NCBI RefSeq assembly: GCF_048544455.1
Contig: NC_133528.1
Span: 49,590,293 to 49,654,292, forward strand
Direction: 5' to 3'
Source of the DNA: Silene latifolia
Taxonomy: Eukaryota; Streptophyta; Magnoliopsida; Caryophyllales; Caryophyllaceae
DNA: 64,000 bases
In this document: positions 22,680 to 34,934 of the stretch, in pieces
Layout of the letters: every line of letters starts with the position of its first letter
How positions within the stretch are numbered: position 1 is the first letter of the stretch
The notes under the pieces: model-generated
The model's input: the letters and a program-made list of their open reading frames with translations, nothing else
Told to the model about the DNA's origin: nothing
Database searches by the model: none
Program-made: the position numbers and the translations under genes

Positions 22680-22930
22680 TCCACTTGATCGAGTGTAGGA
22701 TTTCACTCGGTCGAGTGATGCTCCACTCGGTTGAGTTGTGTCCCACTCGGTCGAGTGCCTCAACCTACAAGAGGTTTCCAAAATTCCTCACTCAGTCCAC
22801 TCGGTCGAGTGGGTCCTCCACTCGGTCGAGTGTTACAACTTACAGGAAATTTCGAAAATCTGGAAAACAATCCACTCGGTCGAGTGCCTTCAAGTCCACC
22901 GAGTCCCACTTTCCACTTGGCCGAGTGAAC
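22680..22930. repeat. ACTCGGTCGAGT cluster (element H leader)
   Basis: About eight copies occur, mostly CACTCGGTCGAGTG, with a few GATC, GTTG or GGCC forms. It takes the same position between primer site and gag as the GATC-core cluster in the Tekay element. Confidence 0.85.
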
Positions 22931-23429
22931 CTCTTATAAGTCCATATACTCATTCCGACTCACACAAGTCCACATAGAACCCAATTTTGCATGTTCCTAA
23001 ATGCAAGTACGGGGAAAATAGAAGCATGGATGCGACATACAATCCACATATGACTATAATTAACATGTGATTTACATTCCTATTGAAAAGTTACCAACCT
23101 TAACACTTCAACATGATCACACATAAACATCCAACATGTTCCTTTATAGTTGACCACAGCCATCCATGTTACCACATCAAGATATACCAAGGATGAAGCT
23201 AGTTCACAAGCATCAAACAAGAATATGCAACAACCATATGCAATAAGAACGTCCCATTACCCCACGCATTGTGACCGACACAAGCTAAGAGGACAAGAGT
23301 ACAACCTTGGGACGTCTCCTAAGCTTGTCACGAGTTCTCTATAACTCAATCCGGGTTCATTTTAGATTGACACACCTAAGTTCATTAGTTCATTAGTTTA
23401 GGCTCCAAAATCGTCCCTCTGATACCGTT
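22931..23429 (-). other. Leader of element H with primer-binding site
   Basis: No gene is seen. At 23416-23427 the minus strand reads CGGTATCAGAGG, a primer site for initiator Met with two changes. Confidence 0.7.
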
Positions 23430-24695
23430 TGTAACACCCCCCCCCCCCCCCCCCATAAGTCGGGACCCTTCCTCAAGGCAATCCCAACGCATGGAGGTGT
23501 CACAAGACTTGGTTTCCCAAGCTTCTAGTGTGAACAAACGATTAAAGAAGGATTTAAGACGATAAACTTTAAATAGATAAGTGTAGTTAAATAATTAGCT
23601 ACATGTTAAGGGATACAAATACCATCTCATTTAGTACAACCAAATCGAAGATAAAAGTGGAGTTTAAAGAGTCAAAAACTAGACAAGCATAAGTGATGAC
23701 AACTAGTGAAGACCGCTCCCAAGCCTCAATATCTAAGGAAGCTAACCTGTCAAATCACTGCTCCCCATATGGGCGGAAATCACCATATGATTCACCACAT
23801 ATATTTAAAAACCCATGTGTTAGCTTAATAATACAAATGCGCAATAAATGCTAATGAGAAAGACTAAATGCTCATATGACAAATGCTAAGACAATAAACC
23901 ATAGCTCCAACAAATGTATGAGATGCATGGCAACCATCTTCCAAGTTTCTCATCTCCACATGACCGGTGTCAGGGACACGCCACGACATCACATACCAAC
24001 ACTAGGTACTCGGAACACGTCCGTGCTACCGGGTCCGAGAGCGACTCGACTCCCGTGCCAGACATCGTGCCTCAACCACACGAGTCCCTCCAAAACTCAA
24101 GTACTAAATGTGCACATCTCCCTTAGAGTGGGAAGCTCCAAGGGGTGACTCAAGTGGAAGACGGTTTCCTAACCGCCTTTCGTCTCCACAACAACAACCA
24201 AGTATACTCCACCATCTTCCAACACCAATCAAATAACAACCAACACAATTAATATCCAACAAGATTAATCGTGCAATTAGACCAAACATAATATATGTCA
24301 CAATGCTCAATCCATGATTATTCACCTCTTTTCATGTAATTGCTTCCTAACATGTTATAATGCATTCTAATCATTTATATGACAGTTAACCTACTTACTC
24401 TTTCACCATGTGCATAATTAACATGATATCATATTATGTCATAAACCTTAATTACCAATAAACATGTTATAATGTAACTACCATGAGACAAGTGTAATTA
24501 ATGACAATAAATGCATAATTAAACACTCATATTATTAGAGCTAAGTAAGGAAAACTCTATCTCAAGCTTATCTTCACAAAGCCTAAAGCTAGGACCTATA
24601 AATGCTCCTCAATGAAGCTTCCTACACAAATTAATTACTACATTCATTACCATAATACAGTATAATAAACATATTAATTAATCCCCTTAATTACT
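23430..24695 (-). repeat. LTR of element H, left part
   Basis: It starts TGTAACA followed by 18 C in a row on the plus strand (23437-23454). It is cut at 24695 by the Tat element; the 5-bp TSD TTACT occupies 24691-24695. Confidence 0.85.
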
Positions 24696-25277
24696 TGATG
24701 GGGCATATTCTGCACCCGCTGACCGAGTCAACATTTTGAGGAAGGTCAAAGCAAGTCAACGTATTAACAGCCTAACCGACACAGCCTGTCGGCCTGTCAC
24801 TTGGGTCTCGGTCTCGACATCTAGCCGGCCGAGAGGCATATCCGCGTACTCACATCCAAGTCCCCTCGGCATGGAGTCAACCAGGCCTGCCGGCCTGCCA
24901 TGGGTCACTCGGCCGAGGGTAGAACGGTCTTTCCACCTTCTAGCCACTTGGCCAATTGGCCACTACGTGACAAAAGGTGAAAGCCTATAAATACTCCACT
25001 TCTCTCATTGAGAAAAGGATCTCAAAACTATCCCAAAACTCACTATTAATCTGGTATAAACTCCCTTATCTCTCTACAATATACTTGGCCAAGTAACACA
25101 CAACTTAATCTCTTTAAGTTTACTGACTTGAGCGTCGGAGTGAGTACGCTCGGTACCAAGCCGAGCCCTCAGTTTGTTCATCTTAAACAGGAAAGACCGA
25201 AAGGAAGAGTCAAGCAAAGACATCATTCAACAAGCTTACGTGGACACAAATCCTGCTCCGGAATTACACCCGGAACA
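24696..25277 (+). repeat. 5' LTR of the Tat element
   Basis: It is 582 bp, TGATGGGGCATATTCTGC to ACACCCGGAACA. Confidence 0.96.
24986..24993 (+). promoter_or_regulatory. TATA box in the Tat 5' LTR
   Basis: TATAAATA lies in AAGCCTATAAATACTCC, about 290 bp before the LTR end. The same box is at 35225-35232 in the 3' LTR. It probably drives the genomic transcript. Confidence 0.75.
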
Positions 25278-25279
25278 AT

Positions 25280-25297
25280 TGGCGCCGTCTGTGGGGA
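25280..25297 (+). promoter_or_regulatory. Primer-binding site of the Tat element
   Basis: TGGCGCCGTCTGTGGGGA lies two bases after the LTR, the form common in Tat/Grande elements. Confidence 0.85.
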
Positions 25298-25369
25298 TTA
25301 GATACTAAAAGCTAGTCACCTCCCTTACAAAAAAAAAACAAAACAAAACCCACTCAGCAAGCTAAGAAG

Positions 25370-27850
25370 ATGTCAAAACAACAAGAAATAGTTGTGAGTG
25401 ACGAAACCGCATTCTACCAGGATGACGCGTTCCCTAATTCTGAAATCGGGCAGTCCCCCACCGGCCGGGTCATTCAACCGGCGCGACGGATGCCGATACT
25501 ACAGAACACCGCGCGTCACGGCCAAGTCACTGTCATGGGACATGTGGTCGATGCAGCCAAGCTAAAGCTATTCCTGGACCTGATGGGTAGTACGCCGATC
25601 ACCCCCGCCACAACAACGGTGACGGCAGCGCACCCACAGGTAACCAGGGCCCATAAAGTGACCCCGAACAACTTGTCTGGGGCGATACAAGGAGCCGTGC
25701 ATACTAGGACGCCGGCGGAGCCCGTGCTGCCAGTGGCAGACCTAAGTCCTTCCCCCACTCGCAGGAGGACAGCGTCGCCGCGGCGACAACGAGGCCCGCC
25801 CTGAAGAAACGAAAGAAGTCCGACTTTCCAAAGTCGGACAACAAGAAGCCCTTCCCACGAGAGGGAGAGAAGCCGGACTAAGGTTGCGAGGAGCCGATCG
25901 CCGCGTGTCATTCGACACGTGGTCAGACAGCCCCTCAGTGCCTATGTCCTCGAAGTCTTTGTGCCGACTAAACTGAAGCTGCCGCCCCTATCATACAAAG
26001 GGGATAGCGACCCAACCGACCATGCCGAGGCTTTCGAGTCGTACATGTCGGTATGGGAACAGCCCGATGAGGTGTGGTGCCGAGTCTTCCCAACCACCCT
26101 CCATGGGATGGCTCAGAGTTGGTACAAGGGGCTACGTAATGGTTCGGTATACTGCTATGCCGACCTAAGAGACAACTTCATAGCCCAGTACGCTTGCAAC
26201 AAGAGAAGGGCCGTGGAGACATCAGATCTCCTCACTATCCGACAGGGGGAGGACGAGTCCCTCCGGAGTTACGTGAAGAGATTCGACGCAAAGGTTCAGC
26301 AGATCCAAGAGCTGAACACCGAACTGGCGGCCTTCGCACTGATGAAAGGCCTCCCGAAAGGCGAGTTCAAGAACGAGCTGATCAAGTGCGAGGACCTCAA
26401 CCTCGACACCGCCAGAAAGATGGCCGACCGAGCTATAAAGGTGGAGGACTATCACAAGACCTGGGTAGGCCACAGCGAATCTGGGCACCCAGAGAGGAAG
26501 AGCCGCCGGGAGAATGTTGGTGAAGGTCGCCGTGACATGAATCAGTCACGGCCTGAGAGATTTAATAGGAAGCAGAACTCGGCGGGCGCCGAGGGGAATT
26601 CGGGACCATACACCCAGAAGCGGTGCATGCCAGCTCTCACCCCCCTGGTCAAATCACCGGCCGAGGTCTTTGCCCTAAGCAAGAATGAAGGGCAGAAATG
26701 GGCAAGGCCCCCCAAGGCGAGGGGGGACGGTGACATAAGCCAGTTTTGCGACTACCATGGCCAAGCCGGCCATAAGACCGACAACTGTCGGCATCTGAAG
26801 AACGCCATCGAGGAGCTGATCCGAAAGGGGGCCCTCAGCAAGTATGTAGCTGGAGGCCCAGAAACAAGCTCCGACGGGGCGAATAGAAAATCAGTATTCC
26901 AGCGAATGGGAGTGATCCAGGTTGTCATCGGGGGGAACGAGAATGGTGGGTCAGCTAATGGGAACAAACGGCACCTGAATGAGCTATACCAAGCCATCAA
27001 CTTTGTACCCAAAACATCGATCCCCGCTTCCACAATCCCCGATATAACCATTGGGAAGAAGGACTACGAGGGAGTCGTCGCTCCGCACAGCGACCCGCTT
27101 GTAGTCCACCTAGACATAGCCAACCACTTGGTCAAAAGGTGCCTGATTGACACAGGCGCCTACACAAACATCATGTTCAGGGAGTGCTTTTTCAATCTCG
27201 GTCTGAAGATCGAAGACCTGAGCCCCTGCACCAACCCACTATACAGCTTCTCCGGGGCCGGCCTGGTACCCCTGGGGTCAATCAGACTGCCGGTGATGTT
27301 TGGCCAAGCCGATGCGGCCAAGAATGTTTTATCTGAGTTCGTGGTCATTGATGGTTCATCTGCCTACAATGTTCTCATAGGCCGAGTCACTTTGAGTGAG
27401 GCCGACGCAGTGATGTCCATTCGGGCCCTGACATTGATGTATGTCTCGGACCGGGGGGAAGCGCAAAAGCTCGTCTCAAAAGACGAAAGAGACGAAATAG
27501 TCAATGTCCAAGTATCTGCCAGGGGGTGTAACATGCAATCCCTCAAAGTGGCGAAAAAATCAGAGAAAGGGAAGAGCCCATCCTTACAACATGAGGGTGA
27601 TCCGATGAGCACCAACAACGTCAGCATGGTCGAAGGAGCCCAGACCGAGGAAGTGGAAATTGACCCAGGGCGCACCGTAACTATCGGTGTCGACCTGGAG
27701 CCAAAATTCAGAGCCGATCTCCTGGACCTGCTGAGGAAGAACAAAGACGTCTTCGCGTACTCAGCCGCCGAGATGCCAGGCGTGAGCCGGGAGGTGATCG
27801 TTCACAAGCTGAACGTACTCTCCACCGCCGCCTGTCCCGCGCGAAGATGA
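25370..27850 (+). pseudogene. Gag and protease (Tat, one stop and a frameshifted end)
   Basis: The start at 25370 (MSKQQEIVVSDE) lies 93 bp after the primer site. A TGA at 25802-25804 interrupts gag; the frame goes on to 27850. The gag core is clear (YKGDSDPTDHAEAFESYM, GMAQSWYKGLRNGSV, SLRSYVKRFDAKV). A zinc-finger-like CDYHGQAGHKTDNC (C-x2-H-x4-H-x4-C) lies at 26747-26788. The protease has LIDTGAYTNIM with its Asp at 27149-27151 and YNVLIGRVTL. A frameshift at about 27845, in front of the RT N-terminus, ends the frame. The product would form particles and process the polyprotein. Confidence 0.92.
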
Positions 27851-29116
27851 GGAACTCCTCGGCCGAGAAGGATGAGGCCATCAAGGCCGAGGTAGACAAA
27901 TTATTAGAAGCAGGCTTTATCATGCCTTGTACTTACCCCGAGTGGTTAGCCAATGTTGTAATGGTGAGGAAATCGTCAGGGGCGTGGAGGATGTGTGTTG
28001 ATTTTACCAATCTTAATAAAGCGTGCCCTAAAGATTGTTATCCCTTGCCTCGAATAGATAGTTTAATTGACGCAACGGCAGGCTACACCATGTTAAGCCT
28101 GCTAGACGCCTTCTCAGGGTATCATCAGGTGTTTATGGCCGAAGAAGACATGCCTAAGTGCGCATTCATCACCGGTAACGGCACATACATGTATAAAATG
28201 ATGTCGTTCGGTTTGAAAAACGCTGGCGCAACTTACACTAGGCTGGTGGACAAAGTGTTTCAAGATCAAAAAGGGCGAAACATCGAGGCTTACGTCGACG
28301 ATGCTATTGTAAAAAGCAAGTCTGACAGCGAGCACTTGGCCGACTTGAGCGAAACATTTTGTTCACTAAGGAAATATAAGATAAAGCTTAACCCGATGAA
28401 ATGCAACTTCGGTGTCCGGGCCGGCAAGTTCCTCGGCGTGCTTGTCAGCGCCTGGGGAATTGATGCCAATCCAGAGAAAGTCCAAGCAATACTAGACATG
28501 CCGGAGCCGAGGAATCGAAAAGAGGTTATGACGCTGACCGGGAGAATGGCAGCTCTTGCCCGCTTCATCTCTCGGTCGGCCGACAAGAGCACTCCGTTCT
28601 TTACAGTGCTAAAAGGGAATAAAGACTTTAGCTGGGGGGAGCAACAGAGCACGGACTTTCGTGCAATCGAAAGCTCACCTTCGACATCGCCGACCCCGTC
28701 CTGGCCGATCTTTGGGGGAGACGCTATACCTATACATAGCAGTTACCTCGGCCACGGTCAGTGCCGTAATTGTCCGGGAAGAAAATAAGCAGCAACACCC
28801 AATCTACTTTATCAGCCATACACTGCTGCCCACCGAAAGAAATTACCCACTGATTGAAAAAGCGGCCTTCGCCGTCGTCGTTGCCGCAAGGAAGTTAAAA
28901 CCCTACTTCGACGCACATCCCGTGACGGTCTTAACCGACCAGCCATTGGAAAAAGCATTGGAAAAATTCGAAAAATCCGGCCGACTTATCAAATGGGCAG
29001 TGGAGCTCTCCGGCTTCGGCATTCAGTACAAGCCGAGGCCTTCGATAAAGGGGCAAGCGCTTGCAGACTTCCTAGCTGAGTGCACATATCAAGAAGAATC
29101 GCCTCCCGGTGTATAG
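27847..29116 (+). pseudogene. Reverse transcriptase and first RNase H (Tat, frameshifted)
   Basis: The RT (27850-28660) has WRMCVDFTNLNKACPKD, LLDAFSGYHQ, FGLKNAGATYTRLV and the catalytic YVDD at 28291-28302. A frameshift near 28670 moves the frame to the conventional retroviral-type RNase H/connection domain (RNYPLIEKAAFAVVVAARKL, VLTDQPLEKAL, KGQALADFLAE). A TAG at 29114-29116 closes this part. Catalytic residues of RT are intact. Confidence 0.92.
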
Positions 29117-29119
29117 GAA

Positions 29120-30829
29120 GTGTATACCGACGGGTCCTCCACGGCGAACAGCTCAGGAACCGGCATCCTTATCACCAGCCCTAACGGGGACGAGTTTGAG
29201 TACGCCTTGAAGTTTACCTTCTCGGCCTCAAACAACGAATCCGAGTATGAGGCGGTGATAACTGGAGTCGAGTTAGCTAGAGCTGCCGGGGCGAAACATA
29301 TTGTGTTGAAGACAGATTCACTCCTAGTGACCAACCAAATCAGAGGAGAGTATGAGGCTCGAGACGACGGGATGGTGAGGTACCTGGAAAGGGTAAAAGC
29401 CGACACCGCAAAATTGAAATCTTTCCAAATACAGTGCATCCCCAGGTCTGAGAACAACCGAGCCGACGCTCTCTCAAAACTTGCCAGTTCAAGCATCAAG
29501 AATGTCAGTCGAACCGTGCTGGTGGATATCAGGAATGCTAAAAGCATCACTGAGACCGTCGGCATGGTGGGCGACATCGAAGCCGAGACAACGTGGATGA
29601 CTCCGATAATGAAATACAAACTTACAAAAGAGTTACCGGAGGACCGCAGTCTCTCTCAGAAGATAAGAAGGATCGCCGCAAGGTACTTGGTATTTGAAGG
29701 AGAATTGTATAGAAGGTCCGTAATAAGACCACTTTTGAAATGTGTTGGCCCAGCCGACGTGGAGCTAATACTGACAGAGATTCACGAAGGCATCTGTGGA
29801 CACCACATGGGGGCGAGAACGCTGGCCCACAAAGCTCTCCGAGCCGGCTACTTCTGGCCTACCATGTTGAAAGATTCCAGAGCAAAGACCAAGAAGTGTA
29901 AGAATTGTCAGATTCATGCTCCGGTAATACATGCACCTTCCCGAGACCTGCAACCGGTACTTAGTCCCCTACCATTTGCACAATGGGGGATGGATTTACT
30001 AGGACCATTTCCGACGGCCTCCGGAGGAAGGAAATACCTGATCGTCGCCGTTGACTAGTTCACCAAATGGGTCGAGGCTGTCGCGGTACCTGCCAAGACC
30101 ACGGCGGCCGTAAGAAAGGTGATTTGGGAGAACATCATAACTCGTTTTTGGTTACCCCAAGTCATGGTATTTGACCACGGCCGAGAATTTTGGAGTGACA
30201 TGGTGATGAATTGGCTGGAAGAGCTCGGTATCAAATTCGCATACTCCTCCATCTGCCACCCTCAGAGCAACAGACAGGCGGAGGCGGCTAATAAAACAAT
30301 ATTGAACGGGTTGTAAAAGAAGGTTGAAGAACTAAAGGGAAGATGGGCTGATGAACTACCCGGCGTCCTGTGGTCACTTCGAACCACGGAGAAAAAAGCA
30401 ACGGGATACAACCCATTCCACCTAGTCTATGGGTCTGAGGCCGTCCTGCCAATTGAAGCAGCGGTGCCGACATTCAGAACGCGAACTTTTGACCCAGTCG
30501 AAAATGAGGAAGGCCTGAGAGCCTCCCTAGACCTGGTCGAAGAAAGTCGAGACACGGCACGGCTAAACCTGGCAGTATATCAAAACCGGATGAGAAGAGC
30601 GTACAACCGTAGGGTCCACAAAAGGGACTTAAGAGTAGGAGATCTAGTCCTAAGAAAGTCGGCCGCAACAAACAAAGGAAACATCCATGGTAAAATGACG
30701 GTCAACTGGGAAGGACCCTACAAAGTGGTTGAAGAAATGAGGCCGGGGACATACCTGCTGACAGACATGGAGGGAGTGCCTCTAATGAGCCACTGGAACA
30801 TTGACAACCTTAGAAAATACTTCATATAG
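29120..30829 (+). pseudogene. Archaeal-type second RNase H and integrase (Tat, two stops)
   Basis: The second RNase H has all four acidic residues in place: YTDGSS, NESEYEA, KTDSLLV and NRADALSKL. This extra domain is the hallmark of the Tat lineage. Integrase follows with its zinc-binding part (GHHMGARTLAHKAL, CKNCQIHAP). The core has GMDLLGPFP (Asp), VFDHGREF (Asp) and QAEAANKTIL (Glu). A TAG at 30056-30058 falls within the integrase core, and a TAA at 30314-30316 lies after the Glu motif. The C-terminal module (30464-30829, ending HWNIDNLRKYFI) is open. All pieces share one frame, so only point nonsense changes broke it. Confidence 0.93.
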
Positions 30830-30849
30830 CGGCGGAGGTGTCCGATACC

Positions 30850-31530
30850 GTTGTGGGCACCCCAACGCTTGATTATATCTAATGAAGAGTGATCCAAGTT
30901 TTCTATCAAAGTGAAGAGTCCCCTCCGTAGTCGTACCAAGGTAGACGCCACGGCCAAAGCCGGGCAGTCACCACAATGGCGGTTGATACTCGCGAAAGCG
31001 ACCAACATATTTAAAAGCGTATAAGTACAGTTGAGAACGCAAATTCGACTACCCCGGCCAATCCGGGAGCGGCGGAGGAAGCGATCAATATGTCCATAGA
31101 TACGGAACGCAGTCGAAACGTAAACTCGATTGCCTCGGCCAAAGCCGGGAGTGACGAGGGAAACGACCGATCTGCCAACAGCAGTTGATACTCGCGAAAG
31201 CGACCAACATGCTTAGGAACGTATAAGTACAGTTGAGAAACGCAAATCTGACCGCCTCGGCCAATCCGGGAGTGGCAGAGGAAGCGATCAATATGTCTAC
31301 AGATACGAACGCTGTCGAGCCATAACCTTGATTGCCTCGGCCAAAGCCGGGAGTGACGGGGACACAACGACCGATACGCTAACATGTTCACAACAGCGGT
31401 TGGGAAGCGCAAATCTGACCGCCTCGGCTAAGACCGGGAGTGGAGGAGGAAGCGACCGACATGCCAACATGTTTAACAACGTTTAAGTACAATTGAGATG
31501 CGCCTTCTAATTGCCTCGGCCAAGCCGAAA
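30850..31530 (+). repeat. Degenerate tandem repeats downstream of integrase (Tat)
   Basis: Six or seven imperfect units of roughly 90-120 bp carry GCCTCGGCCAANNCCGGGAGTG followed by an AAGCGAYCRAYATG block. They lie between integrase and the antisense gene. Grande elements are known for internal tandem-repeat clusters in this region (from memory). Positions 31531-31839 hold no gene. Confidence 0.75.
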
Positions 31531-31839
31531 GTAAAAACGAAAAAGCACTCAATATGTTGAAACGTAAGAGGACAACTTAATGGAGGCAAAATAAACAAAC
31601 TTTATTGAAAAAAAATGTTTACAGGTTGAGGCAAAACAAAGTCGACGGCCGTCCCCATAGGGATAGCCTAAACACAACCTGCCAAAGTTTAACAAAAACA
31701 AAAGGTACAACAAAAGGTTACAGACATAAGACTTGAAGCGCCAAAAAGGATGGCAGGGAGGAAAGGCTTAATAGTTGGCCCCCGAACAGCTGAAGTTGTA
31801 AGAAGGGCCGGGTGAATTTGGTGACGACCGCCCGTCTCC

Positions 31840-34328
31840 CTATGCTTGTTGCTGCTCGTCACCGGTAGCAGTAGCAGCATCACCAACGGTGGACGGCGCA
31901 GAGGAGAGCTTGGCAGCTTCACTTGCCTTTGCCCTCTCAGTCTCCTCTCTGGCCTCCTTCACCTTATCATCCTGGGCCGCCTTCTCCTCGGCTTCCTGAG
32001 CAGCCTTCGCCTCATCCGCAGCCTTGGCCTCCGCAGCAGCAGCCTTCTCATCCAGAAGCCGGTCAAACTCTTTCCACGGGAAGGAGCCTTCAGGAAGGAG
32101 CTCTGTAATTACCTTCCTGGTGGCATCTTCGGCCTGGTCCCGGTACTGGGCACACATGTTAGGGATGATGACGGTTTTCAGCGTCTCAATGTCCTTCTCC
32201 CTCTGGGCAAGGATAGCCTTTGTGTTCTTGTGCTCCTTCTCCTCAGCCGAATGCAGAGTCTTCCATCTCTCCTTCTGCCCAACCACGGCGTTATAGCCGC
32301 CCTCAAATTTGTCTTTCTCCTCCCGCAGCTTGGCAACGTCAGCCACCGAAGCCTCAGCCTTGGCTCTCTCGGCTAGGACCGCCTTATCAGCTTCCTCCTT
32401 AAGCCTTCGCTCAGCAAGGAAGTCCTTCATGGCGGCCTGGAAGTCTTTCTTCGACTTCTCGGCCTCCTTCTTAGAAGCAGCAAGCTCGACTCTAAGCCGT
32501 TCAAGCACAGGGCCAGCTTGAGCCATGACCTCTTCTTGCTCCATAATATGATTGGCGGCTAGTTCGGTCCACTTCCCCAGCCTCTTGGACAACCTTCTGC
32601 CTTCCGCCACAAGCTGAGCGGGGGAAACCTTCTGGGATGAGGAGTCGACGGTGACATTCTGATCACCCTTCTGCACAGGCCGCTTCTCCAATTTCCGTTC
32701 AGTAAGAACGACAGCCGGCGACGGCTGATCTACAAAAAATCCAGACAAAGCATCCATGTCAACATTCATTGACATGTCAGACAGCCTGTCATCAGGAATG
32801 CCCAATGAACCTGCTAAATCCGAGCCGTGGGTTAGATCCGTACCAGTCTTAGCCTTCTTAGGTAGAGGGCCGGCTGGTCCCTTTCCTTTCCCGGCCTCGG
32901 TAACAGCAGCAGCGGCAGGCTCGGCCTCTTTTCTTTTATTTGAAGGAGGAGGACCCTCCACAACGGTGACCTCCTCTTCAACATCGACGACCACCCGCTC
33001 CTTTTCGACTACGGGGATTGAAGATTGAGCTGGAGTTGACGCCGTTGCCGCCGTAGACGTTGTATTTGGTCTCCGGCGCGGCACGTTACCAGCAATCTGC
33101 GCTTGAGCCGCCGCCACATCCAGTGCCTTCAACTGCTGCTCCATAAGTTCGTGAGGGGCCGGTCTGCGATCACGTGGCACGGCCTTAGGATGCAGCTCAA
33201 CAACTCTCTCGTTCTCGTCAAGTCCCAACCTCTCGAGGACGGAGACAGGCAGTTCCCGGCCAAATCGGTCTGCAAAAGAAACGAAGCAGGAGTTAAGCAA
33301 AAGAAATAAATCAAGGCTCAAACACAGAAACGTAAAAAGCAAAGATAGGCCTCATACCGACCCCACTCACCCTGGCTGAGGGCCGGTATGAGGCCGACGT
33401 GGCAAAGCAGCTCATCCTGAAGAACGATCTGCATCGGGGGCATCCATCCCTTCGGCGTGCCATCCTTCTCAGCCTCAAACAGCCTCATTGCCCGCTTTTC
33501 GTCCTCATTAAGATAGACCTTCAAGGCGTCCATCTTAAGCTTATTCCGGGAGACATATCTGTCATGCTCCCCTTGATTCTCACACCGCAAATTGACGCGG
33601 CTCTGAAAGGACCGGGGCAGCGGATAGTCCTCCGGAACCTCGACGTATACCCACTGCCCCTTCCAGTCCTTGCAAGATGTCAACTTGGAAACGGTAACGT
33701 AACCCGCCTCGGTCTGTATGCTGTACCACCCCGTGCCACCTAGAATAGTCTGCCGAAGATGGTGGAGCCGGCGGAAGAGGTTCACCGTTGGGGCCTCCCC
33801 TTTGAAAAGACATAACCATACAAAGCCAACAATCGTCCTGATGGCCAACGGATGCAGTTGGGCCACGGCGACATTCATGGCTTTAATGATGGCAGCAACG
33901 TATTCATTAAGAGGAAACCGGGGCCCATACTCCAGGTGTCTGATGTACACGCCGATACAACCCTCGGGAGGGCAACAGACGGCCTGATCACCCTCAGGAA
34001 CAATTATTCTATACCCCTCGCCGAAGGAGTAATGATCTTCAAAAAGGTCAGAACCGGAACAACTAGCGAACTTGTTCGTCCAAGCACGATCAGGATTGAT
34101 CGAACAGGCGTCGCTGTGCCACGAGACATGCGGCCTCTTTACGACAGAAGGGGTCGCCTCATCATCGTCATCATCAAAACCCTCCAAAAATTGGGGATCA
34201 ATTTCAGGAGAAGGAGACTTGGGGCCCCCGAACCCTATCGGGATGACAACCAGTGGCTCCTGCTCATCAGGATGCGACGGTTCGCCCCCCGGCGCAGAGG
34301 TACTAGGCATAACATCAGCGGAAGACAT
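31840..34328 (-). CDS. Antisense two-exon gene of the Tat element (putative gypsy-type transposon protein)
   Basis: Exon 1 is 34328-33371 and exon 2 is 33269-31840. The intron (33370-33270, 101 nt) has a GTGAGT donor and a TTTCTTTTGCAG acceptor on the minus strand. Joining keeps the frame (phase 1) and gives 795 residues and a stop. The N-terminus is acidic and proline-rich (a run of Asp near residue 53). Residues of about 95-300 resemble the plant family named putative gypsy-type transposon protein (Transposase_28), recognised from memory. A basic pair near 430 and 457 (NKRKEAE, PKKAKT) suggests nuclear import. Residues of about 530-770 are Lys/Glu/Ala-rich and should form a coiled coil. The role is unknown. 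It is intact although gag-pol around it is not. Confidence 0.82.
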
Positions 34329-34510
34329 GGTGACAACAATTATTTAAACAAGTAAAAAGTTGGAAAAAATTTCTTTGTTTACCTTGGAAGAAAGTGTTAC
34401 GCCGAGTAACGCTTTGAAGACTAGAGAGAAATTTCTTCGAAAAAGCTAAGAAGGAGAAATTTTTTTGAGAAAACGAAGTTTTGATGGCCAAAATGAGGGG
34501 GTAACTGCTC

Positions 34511-34518
34511 TATTTATA
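34511..34518 (-). promoter_or_regulatory. Candidate TATA box of the antisense gene
   Basis: The minus strand reads CTCTATAAATAGAGC, a small inverted repeat around TATAAATA, about 185 nt upstream of the start codon at 34328. This implies a 5' leader of about 150 nt. Confidence 0.6.
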
Positions 34519-34918
34519 GAGCAAAGCCCATGAGGCGGACCAATCAGGGCAAAGCCCATGAAACGTCCACCAATCAATGCCAAGCCACGTGTCAAGCATG
34601 CAGCCACGGAATGTCAATCGACATACAGTTACAAATCTTCTTCAACACGCTCCTTGGTATCTACTTGCTAACAGCCAGCTGATCAACAAAGCAAAGGCAG
34701 CACTGGCCGGGGGCAATCAAAAGCTCCGGCACTCTCAACCTTGATCTCGGCCAGCGCCATTTTCTTTTCCACATTTGATGTCCATTACACATCCATGTAG
34801 AGGGGGGATATGGTACGGCCTGAACAGAACCAAGCCAAGGAAGAAGAAGCCGGGGAAGGAGTCCAACATGCGCAGAATACGCTCAACACTCATCGAAAGT
34901 CCATACCACGGCATAGAC

Positions 34919-34934
34919 TACGCTGGGGGCAAAC
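34919..34934 (+). other. Polypurine tract of the Tat element
   Basis: TACGCTGGGGGCAAAC directly precedes the 3' LTR at 34935. Confidence 0.7.

Noticed and set aside
24736-24990. Frames inside the Tat LTRs (also 34810-35229)
   Set aside because: They lie in LTR promoter sequence, are repeated in both LTRs and match no known protein.
31011-31479. Minus-strand frames of 60-133 codons downstream of Tat integrase
   Set aside because: They read through the tandem repeats, show only repeat-derived periodicity, and lie outside the spliced antisense gene.
31846-32521. Plus-strand frames opposite the antisense gene
   Set aside because: They are shadows of the Ala/Glu/Lys-rich coding sequence on the minus strand.
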